A program made the translations under genes and the position numbers. From Campylobacter magnus (GTDB lineage Bacteria; Campylobacterota; Campylobacteria; Campylobacterales; Campylobacteraceae), in NCBI RefSeq assembly GCF_028649595.1, contig NZ_JAQSLK010000001.1, forward strand, positions 310,001 to 374,000: a stretch of DNA of 64,000 nucleotides. Direction: 5' to 3'. Under the pieces are notes generated by a model. The model was not told where the DNA came from. It did not search any database and was given only the letters and a program-made list of their open reading frames with translations. Below are positions 49,288-58,279 of the stretch, piece after piece. Position 1 is the stretch's first letter. The number at the start of each line of letters is the position of its first letter.

Positions 49288-50120
49288 TGTATTTGTCCTT
49301 CCTTTTGGAATATATCTTTATAGTTTTCTTGTTTCCAATTTACAAAGTTTATAGGATTTAACGCTTTTGAGATAAAGCGAATCTCATAGTGTAGATGTGG
49401 CCCTGTGCTAAGTCCGCTGTTTCCACTATAAGCTATTATATCACCTTTTTTCACAAAATCACCTTGTTTTACAGCATATTTTCCATTTAAATGTCCATAT
49501 CTAGCACCAAAGCCAAAGTTGTGCCTGATTTCTACCATGTGTCCATATCCTGGCTGCATACCAGCACTTAGCACCACGCCATTTGCCGTAGCATAAATCG
49601 GAGTGCCTACAGGCATGGCAAAATCAAGCCCTGCGTGCAGTTGCTTATAATGTAAAACAGGATGTGTTCTATATCCATAATGATCGCTTATGCGGCCTTG
49701 CCCACCTGTTGGGTCGCCATTTGGAATTCCATCAAAAAGCGCCTTTGTCTCAGCCACTGAGAGCATGATTTTTTCAATATCTTGCACAAAGGTAGCATTT
49801 TCTAAGCTAGTGTTTAGATCCACGCCGTATTGCTCGCCTAGTTCGCTGATTTTGCCTTCAAGTCTTTCTAGTTCTAGCTGGCTAGCTTGTTTGGCTTCAT
49901 TTATCATGCTATTTTGGCGTTGTAAATCGCTCATTAGCTCTTTGGCTTCATTTGTAGTTTCTAGCAAATAGCGAACATAAAAAGTAGTAAGCACGCCAAT
50001 TAGCACAAAAACAAGCACGATATAAAGCGCAATTCGCTTTATTACATCGCCTAAAACAAAGTTTCTAGACCCATTTAGATCTGTTATGGTGATCATAAAT
50101 TTATTTTTTCTTAAACCCAT
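49233..50120 (-). CDS. M23-family peptidoglycan endopeptidase (Csd1-like)
   Basis: The 295-residue protein has one N-terminal membrane anchor (ALYIVLVFVLIGVLTTFYVRYLL), a coiled coil (about 60-100) and a LytM/M23 zinc domain with HAGLDFAMPVGTPIYATANGVV (HxxxD) and GLSTGPHLHYEIRF (HxH). It trims cross-links for cell curvature. The ATG at 50120 has AAAGGA at good spacing and overlaps folC by 20 bp. A second ATG at 50096 is possible. The 3' end overlaps the bactofilin gene by 55 bp. The overlap and the partner support a shape role like Csd1. Confidence 0.88.
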   Translation of the reverse strand: MGLRKNKFMITITDLNGSRNFVLGDVIKRIALYIVLVFVLIGVLTTFYVRYLLETTNEAKELMSDLQRQNSMINEAKQASQLELERLEGKISELGEQYGVDLNTSLENATFVQDIEKIMLSVAETKALFDGIPNGDPTGGQGRISDHYGYRTHPVLHYKQLHAGLDFAMPVGTPIYATANGVVLSAGMQPGYGHMVEIRHNFGFGARYGHLNGKYAVKQGDFVKKGDIIAYSGNSGLSTGPHLHYEIRFISKALNPINFVNWKQENYKDIFQKEGQIQWQSLVKLLSPQITNKAQ

Positions 50121-51300
50121 TAAAATCCTTTAAAAACTCGCCTACTAGCATAAAAGAACCAAAGACTAAAAAGTTATTTTTCCTTGATTTTAACTCTTTT
50201 AAAAACTCTGTTTTATCAAAATCACAGCAAGGAATTCCTAATTCATTTGCTATTTTATGAGCATTTTGCGTGCCAAGTTTGCGCCAGCAGCTCTCATAAG
50301 TGTAGAGTAAAATACGCTTTAAGCACGGAGCTAAAATGCTTAGCACGGCTTTTATATCCTTATCATCAAAGCTGTTAAATACTAGCGTTGTTGCCCTTTT
50401 ACCAAAAGTAGAGAGTAAATGCGTTTTTATAGCCTTTGCGGCGTGTTCGTTATGCCCTGCATCAATTAGCAAGTTTGGATAGATTTTTTGCGCTCTGGCT
50501 TGTAGGTCAAACTCGCTCATTTTTGCTAGCACGCTTTTATCCCACTTTGCGCCAAGGCTTTTTGCGCTAAAAAGCGCAAGGGCGAAGTTTTGGCGCAAAA
50601 AAATACTTTTGTGTTTTAGATAAATCTTGCTAGCATTGCTAGTAGCGCATTTAGGCGCGATTTTTAGGCTTGCTCCTTTTTGCTTTGCTATATTTTTTGC
50701 TATATCAAGCCTAGCAAAAAACGCAGATATTATAGCGTTTTTGCTCATCGCATTTAGCTTGGTTGTAGCAATGCTATCCAAACTATCCCCTAAAAAAGCC
50801 CTGTGATCAAGTCCAATGGGCGTAAAAATGCTAAGGGCTTTTGGCAGAGCATTTGTCGCATCATGCTCACCACCAAGCCCAGCCTCAAAAATCCACTCAT
50901 CACAATCTCTAAAAAGGACGCAAGCTAGCAAAGTCGCCCACTCAAAATAGCTAAGCCCCGCTATAAAATGCTCTGCGCTAGTTTTTTTAAAAATCTCTAA
51001 AAGCTCTTTGTGAGCAAGTTCTAGCTCATCATCACTAGCCAAAGCTCCATTAAGCCAAAATCTCTCGTTAAAATCAAAAATATGAGGGCTGGTGTAATGC
51101 CCTACTTTTTTGCCATTTGCCTTTAAAATAAGGGCTAGAAAACGCCCAGTGCTGCCTTTGCCGTTTGTGCCTATTATATGTATGATGGGCTTGATTTCTA
51201 GCTCATTTTTTATAGCCTCAAAGGCACGAGGAAAGCGACTATAATCAATCTCATCATAATAAAGCGGCTTGGCGTTTAAAAACTCTTTTAGACTTTTCAT
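50101..51300 (-). CDS. folC: Bifunctional folylpolyglutamate/dihydrofolate synthase
   Basis: A 399-residue Mur-ligase-family enzyme that adds glutamate to folates. It has PIIHIIGTNGKGSTGRFLALILKANGKKVGHYTSPH (ATP loop), FEAGLGGEHDATNAL, GLDHRAFLGDSLDSIATTK, LIDAGHNEHAAKAIKTHLL and VFGSFMLVGEFL. It is slightly shorter than the enteric enzyme. It ends inside the M23 gene start region (20-bp overlap). Confidence 0.94.
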   Translation of the reverse strand: MKSLKEFLNAKPLYYDEIDYSRFPRAFEAIKNELEIKPIIHIIGTNGKGSTGRFLALILKANGKKVGHYTSPHIFDFNERFWLNGALASDDELELAHKELLEIFKKTSAEHFIAGLSYFEWATLLACVLFRDCDEWIFEAGLGGEHDATNALPKALSIFTPIGLDHRAFLGDSLDSIATTKLNAMSKNAIISAFFARLDIAKNIAKQKGASLKIAPKCATSNASKIYLKHKSIFLRQNFALALFSAKSLGAKWDKSVLAKMSEFDLQARAQKIYPNLLIDAGHNEHAAKAIKTHLLSTFGKRATTLVFNSFDDKDIKAVLSILAPCLKRILLYTYESCWRKLGTQNAHKIANELGIPCCDFDKTEFLKELKSRKNNFLVFGSFMLVGEFLKDFNGFKKK

Positions 51301-51567
51301 AAACTTTCTTTAAAATCTTTACAAAACCCTTAGGAATTCTAGAATTTCCTAAATAAAATCTAGAATTCCTAGATAAACTTTTTAAATTCCCTTAGGGAAT
51401 TCTAGAATTCCGTCTAAAATTCCGTTCAAAATTCCCAAGGTTGTGTCATCCCCCAGCTTGACTGGGGGATCTCATCATAGAGAATTCTAAAATTCCGTCA
51501 AAATTCTCTAACACAGAGATCCTCAGCTCAAGCTGGGGGATGACATAGTAGGGAATTCTAGAATTCC
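51301..51567. repeat. Palindrome island between folC and the diguanylate cyclase gene
   Basis: 267 bp without a gene. Exact palindrome cores lie near 51400 and 51550. Two GATCC...GGATGACA-type elements (about 51440-51480 and 51511-51548) face each other in opposite orientation. The layout is the same as in 40060-40343, with the two families alternating. Confidence 0.88.
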
Positions 51568-53115
51568 CTAGCTTTCTAAAACCTTTACGCAGTTTCGCCC
51601 AGCTTTTTTGGCAGCGTAGAGCATTTCATCAGCTTTTTCCATACAGCTTATACGGCTTTTTGTTTGCGTGCGTGAGGCTATACCGCAGCTTATAGTTACA
51701 TTAAACTTACTTTGTTTGTAAACAAACTCATATGAGTGCACATTATGCAGTATTTCGTTTGCGTATTTTTGCGCCTGCTTTAAATCACAAAGTGGCAAAA
51801 TCGCTACAAACTCCTCTCCACCATATCTTGCTACCACATCGATTTGGCGCGACATTTTGTGTAGGATACCCCCTATTTTTGCTAGTATTACATCACCTGC
51901 GCTGTGTCCGTAAGTATCATTTATATGCTTAAAGTGATCAATATCAAAAAAGCATATACAATATTCTATATCTTTATTTATATAATCTTCTTCAACTCTG
52001 TTAAGCTGTGCTTCTAAGGCTCGCTTGGTATAAAGTCCGGTTAAAAAGTCATTTTGCGCTTCTTTGGCTGATTTTTCTAGCTGTTCTTGAAGCTCTCTTA
52101 TTTGATCTTTAAGCGATTTTATCGCACGCTTTGAGTCATTTAGCTTTACTTCAAAGTCTCTTAGATTTGTGCTAATCGAGTTTGCGACATTTTCTAGTTT
52201 GTTTTTTACATTTTTATACTCGCTGCTGCCACCTAGATCCTCTAGCTCTTTGCGTATATCACCTAGCTTGTTATTTTGCTCTAAGCCTAGCTTTTTTGAG
52301 TAGGCTTCAAGCTCGTTTTCTATGTCTACTAGAATTTTATCTAGGCCCGAGATTTTGCTTTCAAACTCATTTCTATCAAGCCCTATGCGCTTATTTATGA
52401 GATTTTTGATATCGTCTTGCATATTTGCATTTTCTATTAGCTCAGGCATATCACGAAGGCGTTTGCTAAGGCTTTCTAGCTCATCATCCATCTTTGGAGT
52501 AATGCTTGGCAAAAGCGAGTGTAAAATTAGCTCAGCTATTAAATAATAATCCTTTGAGCCTGATATTTCAATATTTGAGCTCATTAAAGCATCAATTATG
52601 CCTTTTAGATCATCGCTTTTATTTACGCCGTATTTTTTAAGATCATCAATATAGCTATCATCGTAGTTTGCGATAAAGCTTTGCCATTTTTCACGCAGTA
52701 TTTTTAGGTTTGTATCGCTAGGATTACTCTCTAAAGTGCTCATTGTGCGACTTGCTAGATCGGTTGCGTCTTTGTTTCTTAGCAGTTTTATACTATTTAG
52801 TATGCTTTTATTTAGAGAGATTAGATCAGGGGTGATTTTGCCGCCACTCTCGCTGCTAGCTCTATTTAGTCTAGAGATGAGATAGGCGATAAACTCAGAT
52901 TCTGTTCTCATCGGCATTCTAGAAATTTCATTTTGCAAATGCTCATTAAGGCGAGATATATAGCCTTGTAGCTTTTGGCACTCTGGGCTGCTTACACCCT
53001 TGCTAGCAGCTACTTTACAAAAGAGCTGAGCGTAGTTTTCTGGGGTTAGTGTGATTTTATTTAGAGCTGCTTCTTTTATAGTATCTTTGATGACTTCGCC
53101 AAGTAAAGTTGCCAT
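51568..53115 (-). CDS. Diguanylate cyclase (GGDEF domain)
   Basis: The 515-residue protein has long helical and coiled-coil N-terminal regions (residues about 1-340, no obvious membrane segment) and a C-terminal GGDEF domain: DFLTGLYTKRALEAQL, CFFDIDHFKHINDTYGHSAGDVILAKIGGIL, ARYGGEEFVAILPL with the active-site signature GGEEF, then TISCGIAS. It makes c-di-GMP from GTP. It is conserved between lptE and folC in this lineage. The start at 53115 lies 1 bp after the lptE stop. Confidence 0.9.
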   Translation of the reverse strand: MATLLGEVIKDTIKEAALNKITLTPENYAQLFCKVAASKGVSSPECQKLQGYISRLNEHLQNEISRMPMRTESEFIAYLISRLNRASSESGGKITPDLISLNKSILNSIKLLRNKDATDLASRTMSTLESNPSDTNLKILREKWQSFIANYDDSYIDDLKKYGVNKSDDLKGIIDALMSSNIEISGSKDYYLIAELILHSLLPSITPKMDDELESLSKRLRDMPELIENANMQDDIKNLINKRIGLDRNEFESKISGLDKILVDIENELEAYSKKLGLEQNNKLGDIRKELEDLGGSSEYKNVKNKLENVANSISTNLRDFEVKLNDSKRAIKSLKDQIRELQEQLEKSAKEAQNDFLTGLYTKRALEAQLNRVEEDYINKDIEYCICFFDIDHFKHINDTYGHSAGDVILAKIGGILHKMSRQIDVVARYGGEEFVAILPLCDLKQAQKYANEILHNVHSYEFVYKQSKFNVTISCGIASRTQTKSRISCMEKADEMLYAAKKAGRNCVKVLES

Positions 53116-53116
53116 C

Positions 53117-53653
53117 TTAGTCCTTTTTTAGCTTATAGCCTTTTAGGGCTAGTTTTGCGATTAGTTCATCAAAGCTTTCTTTGCTAGCCTCAAAGATAGC
53201 ATTATAGCGGTCTTGATTTGTGATTACGCTATCTGTGTAGATTGTATCTAGCACTTGACGGTTCATACGAAAGTAGCTTTTGCCAGTGGCTATGATACTT
53301 AGTGGCTCGCCGCTGCTTAACTTTACTTTATAGTCTATGCTTACTTGCGCTTCATAGGCATTTACAAAGCCAAATCTATCAAAAGAAGTAGGCACAAAAA
53401 CTACATTTGCGATATTTGCTATTATCACTGTATCAGCGTCGCTTTGGCTAGAGAGGTCTCTATTAAGGCGCTTTATTACAGCTTCTCTAATGCCATCTTT
53501 TATAGCCACAGAGTTTGCTGGGTCGCTCTTTTTTATTACCACATCTACATAGACATTCTCAGCAATTATTTCTTTTGTTAGCACGCTAACAGGCTTGTAT
53601 CCACAGCCTAGTATCATCAAAACTCCAAAAAATATTATAAGTTTTTTTAGCAT
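53117..53653 (-). CDS. lptE: LPS-assembly lipoprotein LptE
   Basis: The 178-residue lipoprotein has signal MLKKLIIFFGVLMILGCGYKP with the lipobox LILGC-type Cys at residue 17. The mature part (YVDVVIKKSDPANSVAIKDGIREAVIKRLNRDLSSQSDADTVIIANI) has the LptE alpha-beta fold. LptE plugs the LptD barrel in the outer membrane. Gene order lptE - diguanylate cyclase - folC supports the call. Confidence 0.85.
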   Translation of the reverse strand: MLKKLIIFFGVLMILGCGYKPVSVLTKEIIAENVYVDVVIKKSDPANSVAIKDGIREAVIKRLNRDLSSQSDADTVIIANIANVVFVPTSFDRFGFVNAYEAQVSIDYKVKLSSGEPLSIIATGKSYFRMNRQVLDTIYTDSVITNQDRYNAIFEASKESFDELIAKLALKGYKLKKD

Positions 53654-53668
53654 TTTTTTTACCTTATT

Positions 53669-54970
53669 TTATTTGCCTCTAAGCTGAGCTGAGATATCCC
53701 CAGCCCCAAAGCCTATTACAAGTCCGTCATTTAGTATATGAGCCACGCCAAAGCTGTCTTTAAAAGCGATAAAATCGCCCTTGCGCTCTATTCTTTCAGC
53801 AAAGGTCGCTGTGCTAAACTCTGCTTTTAAATCCACATCATTTGGCTCCTCACCAGCCGCAAAAACTGGCAACACAACTAGCTCATCAGCTCCGCTAAAA
53901 CACTGCTTAAAGCCATCTAAATTTGCCTTTAGTCTAGTATAGCGATGTGGCTGAAATATCGCTGTAATCTTGCTAAGCCCTAGCAAATCAGCATAAAGCC
54001 TAGCTGATTTTAGCGTGGCTGCGATTTCTGTTGGGTGGTGTCCGTAGTCGTCGATTAAAGCGTAATTTGGACTAGCTACAAGTATATCAAAGCGTTTTTT
54101 TATGCCTCTATAATTTTTTAGCCGCTCCCTTATAAGCTCTAATCCCACCTCGCAGTTTGCCCCAAGCACTGCTAGTGAGGCATCCACAGCGATATGCTTA
54201 CCAGCCCCATACGCCTCAAAACGCCCAAGACCTTTTAGATTAAAGCTAGTAAAGGGCTCATTATCACGCAAAATCACCTTTATATCGCTAATATCGCCTT
54301 CATTTAGCCGAATGCTATCCATCTTAAGCGTGCCTAAAAACTCATCATCAGTATTTATCACACGCACCTTCGCACGCTCCAAAAAGCCCCTATATGCCGC
54401 ATGAAACTTAGCCAAGTCATAATCATAATGCTCCATATGCTCAGGTTCTGCGTTTGTAACTATTGCTAGATAGGGATTTGAGTTAAGAAAACTTGAATCA
54501 CTCTCATCAGCTTCAAAAATCACATTTTCGCTTTGTTCGTATTTCATATTTGAGCCAAACTGCTTTGAGACTGCGCCTATTATCACGCTACCATCAAGCA
54601 GGCTTGCTAGCATTGCGCTTGTGGTGCTTTTGCCATGTGCACCAGCTACGGCAAAGACCTTTTTATCTTTTAGCACCAAAGGCAGGGCTTCTTTGCGTGA
54701 AAGACACTCTATACCAGCATTTCTAGCAGCTTCTAACTCTATATTATTTGGCTTTATAGCAGCTGAGTATACGACAAAATCAGGACTAGCATCTAGCACG
54801 GCTTGTTTACTATGTGGCACGCTTATTTTCATGCCAGCTTCGCTAAGCTCTTTTGTAACTTCGCTTTCTTTTATATCACTGCCACTTACTACAAAGCCTT
54901 GTTCAAACAAAAATCTAGCAATAGCTGAAATTCCAATGCCACCGATGCCGATAAAATGGACTTTTTTCAT
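53669..54970 (-). CDS. murC: UDP-N-acetylmuramate--L-alanine ligase
   Basis: A 433-residue cytoplasmic ligase that adds L-Ala to UDP-MurNAc. It has KKVHFIGIGGIGISAIARFLFEQGFVVSGSD (UDP-binding head), VFAVAGAHGKSTTSAMLASLL (ATP loop), EADESDSSFL and DDYGHHPTEIAATLKSARL. A TTG in frame at 54976 is possible, but I chose the ATG at 54970 because GGGGA lies six bases before it. It ends 15 bp before lptE. Confidence 0.96.
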   Translation of the reverse strand: MKKVHFIGIGGIGISAIARFLFEQGFVVSGSDIKESEVTKELSEAGMKISVPHSKQAVLDASPDFVVYSAAIKPNNIELEAARNAGIECLSRKEALPLVLKDKKVFAVAGAHGKSTTSAMLASLLDGSVIIGAVSKQFGSNMKYEQSENVIFEADESDSSFLNSNPYLAIVTNAEPEHMEHYDYDLAKFHAAYRGFLERAKVRVINTDDEFLGTLKMDSIRLNEGDISDIKVILRDNEPFTSFNLKGLGRFEAYGAGKHIAVDASLAVLGANCEVGLELIRERLKNYRGIKKRFDILVASPNYALIDDYGHHPTEIAATLKSARLYADLLGLSKITAIFQPHRYTRLKANLDGFKQCFSGADELVVLPVFAAGEEPNDVDLKAEFSTATFAERIERKGDFIAFKDSFGVAHILNDGLVIGFGAGDISAQLRGK

Positions 54971-55081
54971 AAACAATCCCCCAAAAATAAAGCCTTAATT
55001 CTAGCGCATTTTCTCTAAGTTTTAGCTTTTGTAAGCTAAAATTACACAAAAATCTAGAATTCCTAAGACAAAAGGCAAAAA

Positions 55082-56656
55082 ATGAAGCAAAAAGTAATAG
55101 CCACTTATGAGAGCACGCCATATACTAGTAGGGCTTTTAAGGCTAGTTCGCCGCTGCGCTTAGAGGCTATTAGTGCGCTTTTTGGCTTTAAAAGTAAGGA
55201 GCTAGGGAGTTGTAGAGTTTTAGAGCTAGGTTGTAGCTTTGGAGCAAATATTATTTATGCTGCATTAAATGCGCCTAGTGCAGAGTTTGTAGGCATTGAC
55301 ATCAGTCCAGTCCACATCCAAAAAGCCCAAAAAATCGCCAAGGATATAGGCGCAAAAAATCTAGAATTCCTTGAAGCTGATATTTGTGAAATCATAGCTG
55401 ATGAAAGAGCATTAAAAAGTCTAGGAAAGTTTGATTATATCATCGCTCATGGGCTTTATAGCTGGGTAGATGATAGAGTAAAGGACGCTCTTTTTATGCT
55501 TATTAGCAAAACTCTTAGCCAAAATGGCTTAGCCTATGTTAGTTTTAATGCCTATCCAGGCTGGAAACAGCGCGATATCTTGCGTGATCTCATGCTTTTT
55601 AGCACTTCACATTTAGAGCGTGATGATGAGAGACTAAGTCGCGCAAAAAGCGTCCTAAAGGCACTTTTAGGCTACGCAAACAGCTTTGATGAAAATAGCG
55701 AGCAAAGAGCAGTTTTTAGCAAGGCTTTTTTAGAGCATGCAAAAGACATCTGCGAGCTTTATGATGATTTTTACCTTATGCACGAGCATTTTGAGCTCTC
55801 AAACGACCCAAAATATTTAAGCCAGTTTGTCACCCACGCTAGCAAGTTTGATCTTGCTTATTTGCTTGATAGCTCACTCTCGGCTAGCTTTTTTGACGCA
55901 AGGAATCAGGTCTTGCTTCGCCCTAGCTTAAGCGAAAGGATAAAAGCCGAGCAATACAGCGATTTTCTTAGTATGCGCTGTTTTAGAGCTGCTATTTTAT
56001 CGCACTCAAAGCTAGCAAAAGCACGTGAGAGCGCACTGCTTGGCAGATTAGAGAGCTTAGAGCTTAAAAGCGTTTATTACAGAGGGGATTTTGATATAGC
56101 TCGTCACGAAATAACAGCCAAAAATGGCAGCGTAGTGCTAAATACTAGCGCAAAAGCCCTAGCGCAGGCTCTAAATAATTTTTATCCAAGCTTTGCTAGC
56201 ATTAGCGAGCTAGCAGACGCTATAAATACTGAGCCTAAAAGTATTTGCGCTTTATTGCTCCAGCTTGTTTTTATAGGTGCTGTTGAGATCAGCGCAAAAA
56301 AACTAGAATTCCCAGCTTATGAAAAGGGCAAAACTAGGCTAAAAGAGAGTTTAAGGGGATATTTAGAGTATTTTGCCACTACTTCTAAGCCAAAAATCAG
56401 CCTTGCTGGCTACATGGGCGAGATTTTAAGCCTTGAGCCTTATGAGGCACATTTAGCCTTGCTTTTTGATGGTAAGCGTGATATAAAGGAGCTTTGTGAT
56501 GATTTTATAAGCTATTTAGAGAAAAATAATATAGATTTAAAAGACGAGCAAACAGGACTTTTTGGGCTTAGAAAAGACTATGATTTTATGCTAAATTACA
56601 CAAAGCAAATAGCCAAAACCCTACAAAACTCCGGCTTTTTTGAGAAAATTGAGTAG
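55082..56656 (+). CDS. SAM methyltransferase with methyltransferase regulatory domain
   Basis: The 524-residue protein begins with a class I methyltransferase domain (RVLELGCSFGANIIYAALNAPSAEFVGIDISPVHIQKAQ; FDYIIAHGLYSWVDDRVKDAL). A long helical part follows, like the predicted methyltransferase regulatory domain found fused or adjacent in this family (about residues 220-520). The target is not known. It is divergent from murC, with aaaaggc upstream of the start. A palindrome half encodes NLEFLEAD. Confidence 0.82.
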   Translation: MKQKVIATYESTPYTSRAFKASSPLRLEAISALFGFKSKELGSCRVLELGCSFGANIIYAALNAPSAEFVGIDISPVHIQKAQKIAKDIGAKNLEFLEADICEIIADERALKSLGKFDYIIAHGLYSWVDDRVKDALFMLISKTLSQNGLAYVSFNAYPGWKQRDILRDLMLFSTSHLERDDERLSRAKSVLKALLGYANSFDENSEQRAVFSKAFLEHAKDICELYDDFYLMHEHFELSNDPKYLSQFVTHASKFDLAYLLDSSLSASFFDARNQVLLRPSLSERIKAEQYSDFLSMRCFRAAILSHSKLAKARESALLGRLESLELKSVYYRGDFDIARHEITAKNGSVVLNTSAKALAQALNNFYPSFASISELADAINTEPKSICALLLQLVFIGAVEISAKKLEFPAYEKGKTRLKESLRGYLEYFATTSKPKISLAGYMGEILSLEPYEAHLALLFDGKRDIKELCDDFISYLEKNNIDLKDEQTGLFGLRKDYDFMLNYTKQIAKTLQNSGFFEKIE

Positions 56657-56812
56657 AAAAAAAAGATTAAACAATTAAAATAAACTTAAAAATCTAGGAA
56701 ATTCTAGTTTAGGGAATTCCGTCATTGCTAGAATTCCGTCATTGCGAGCGAAGCGAAGCAATCTCATTCAAAATTCCGTTCAAAATTCCGTCTAGAATTC
56801 CATCATTGCAAG

Positions 56813-56935
56813 GGAGAATTCTAGATTTTAGCGGGGTTTTAGGGGCGGTAGCCCCTAAGGGTTTAGGGCGTAGCCCTTATTAAATTTGCGAGCTGGGCTA
56901 GATTTATCTAGCCCAAAAGCGAGCTAAAAAAGAAT
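56813..56935 (+). repeat. Composite hairpin element, copy 2
   Basis: Three hairpins in order: TTAGGGGC-GGTA-GCCCCTAA (56839-56858), AGGGC-GTA-GCCCT (56865-56877) and GGGCTAGAT-TT-ATCTAGCCC (56895-56914), flanked by TTGCGAGC and AAAGCGAGC. The last stem has a different sequence from copies 1 and 3 but pairs perfectly. Confidence 0.8.
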
Positions 56936-57140
56936 TCTAAAATTCCGTCCAAAATTCCGTCATTGCGAGGCTTTGAAAAAGCCGAAGCAATCTCGTTCAA
57001 AATTCCGTCTAGAATTCCCTAAAATAAATTCTAGAATTCCCTAGAATAAATTCTAGAATTCCCTAGCAAAAATACTTCAACAAAAAAATACTTTAATAAA
57101 ACTTTAATAAATTTTAAGCAAAGTTTATTAATTAGAATAG

Positions 57141-57172
57141 TATAATGCGGATACATTTAATATTCAAAGGAG
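57141..57172 (+). promoter_or_regulatory. Promoter -10 and strong ribosome binding site of the pilin-like gene
   Basis: TATAATGCGG (TATAAT at 57141-57146) is followed by AAAGGAG at about 57166-57172, just before the ATG at 57179. Confidence 0.6.
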
Positions 57173-57178
57173 TTAGCC

Positions 57179-57739
57179 ATGAAAAAGGGCTTTACAATGA
57201 TCGAGTTGATCTTCGTGATCGTTATCTTAGGAATTCTAGCTAGCGTAGCCATCCCTCGCCTAGCTAGCACAAGAACTGACGCTGAAATCTCAGCTGCTGT
57301 CGCCAACATACGCACACTAATAGGTGATCTTAGTAGTTACTATGCAGTAAAAGGAAGCTTTACTGACGCAAAATGGGGAGATATCACAAATGTGCCTATA
57401 CATTTTAGTCGTAACAGACCTGTAAGTAACACTAAAGTTACTGAGGGTGATGATGATGGTGCAGTTTACTTATCAGCTGGTGGCACAGACTGTATAGTGA
57501 TTCGGGTAAGAGCTAACACTACACCAGTTTGCATTGAGATTGCCAAAGTACGCAACAATGTGGGCAAAGGTATTTGCCCAGAAATTATAGAAGCAGAACC
57601 TATAAAAGCTTTTCTTGATGCAAAAGTACCGGGTGTTACTCCTCTTGAAAGAGATGGTGCTGGCATAATAGCTCTCGGCTCAAGCATAAGCATTTATCAA
57701 GAAGCAACAACAACAACACCACCAACAACAACACCATAA
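57179..57739 (+). CDS. Type IV pilin-like / pseudopilin protein
   Basis: The 186-residue protein has a class III prepilin leader: short basic MKKG, then FTMIELIFVIVILGILASVAIPRLASTRTDAE. The cleavage site is after Gly4 with Glu5 of the mature helix (FTMIE). The C-terminal part has two Cys pairs' worth of positions (CIVIRV, PVCIEI, GICPEI) and ends in a Thr/Pro tail. Such proteins serve in competence pseudopili or type II-like machines in Campylobacter. The GILAS codons carry GGAATTCTAG, so a half-palindrome overlaps the conserved leader. No pilus assembly gene is beside it. Confidence 0.85.
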   Translation: MKKGFTMIELIFVIVILGILASVAIPRLASTRTDAEISAAVANIRTLIGDLSSYYAVKGSFTDAKWGDITNVPIHFSRNRPVSNTKVTEGDDDGAVYLSAGGTDCIVIRVRANTTPVCIEIAKVRNNVGKGICPEIIEAEPIKAFLDAKVPGVTPLERDGAGIIALGSSISIYQEATTTTPPTTTP

Positions 57740-57792
57740 GCTAAAATATTTAGCTTAAGTAGCTAGGGAATTCTAGAATTCCCTAGCTACTT
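57737..57792 (+). terminator. Double hairpin after the pilin-like gene, including a 36-bp perfect palindrome
   Basis: A 9-bp stem TAAGCTAAA / TTTAGCTTA (57737-57757) overlaps the stop. Immediately after lies a perfect 36-bp palindrome (57757-57792) whose centre is GGGAATTCTAGAATTCCC and whose arms are AAGTAGCTA and its complement. It can form a long stem and probably ends transcription. It shows a palindrome copy working as part of a terminator. Confidence 0.65.
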
Positions 57793-58279
57793 ATGTCATT
57801 GTCCGCCTTGACCGCTCTGTGTCATTATCCGGCTTGACCGGACAATCTCAAACCTTTTATCATCCCCCAACTTGCCCCTATGATCTCATCACAAATAATC
57901 TAGAATTCCGTCATTGCGAAAATTCCGTCATTGCGAGGAGTGAGTAAAACGAACGACGAAGCAATCTCGTTCAAGGCTTAATAAATGAGATTGCTTCGGC
58001 TTTTTTAAAGCCTCGCAATGACGCAGGGAATTCTAGAATTCCAGATAGAGATCCTCGGGTCAAGCCCGAGGATGACATAGTGCGCCTTATTTAGCTATGG
58101 AATTCTAGAATTCCAAAAAAAAAGACACCCCCTAACCCCCAGAAAATCTAGAATTCCTAAAACTAAATCTAGAATTCCTAGAGATTGCTTCGCTTCGCTC
58201 GCAATGACGAGAGCTCTAGAATTCCCTATAGAGATCCCCCAAAGGGCTGGGGATGACATAGTAGGGAATTCTAGAATTC
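57793..58279. repeat. Repeat island between the pilin-like gene and amtB
   Basis: About 490 bp without a gene. It has several tandem and inverted CATTGCGAG...GAAGCAATCTC elements (about 57909-58025 and 58183-58212). It also has GATCC...GGATGACA elements (about 57800-57850, 58043-58080 and 58223-58262), a CCCCCTAACCCCC repeat (about 58128-58142), and exact palindrome cores near 58027, 58100 and 58267. Confidence 0.88.

Larger units (their letters stand above)
56657..57178. repeat. 522-bp repeat island upstream of the pilin-like gene
   Basis: No gene. It contains degenerate palindromes, two CATTGCGAG...GAAGCAATCTC elements (about 56737-56765 and 56959-56995) and the second copy of the three-hairpin element (56813-56935). 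Near 57020-57064 there are repeated AATTCTAGAATTCCC blocks. The last 60 bases are free of repeats and carry the pilin-gene promoter. Confidence 0.88.
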
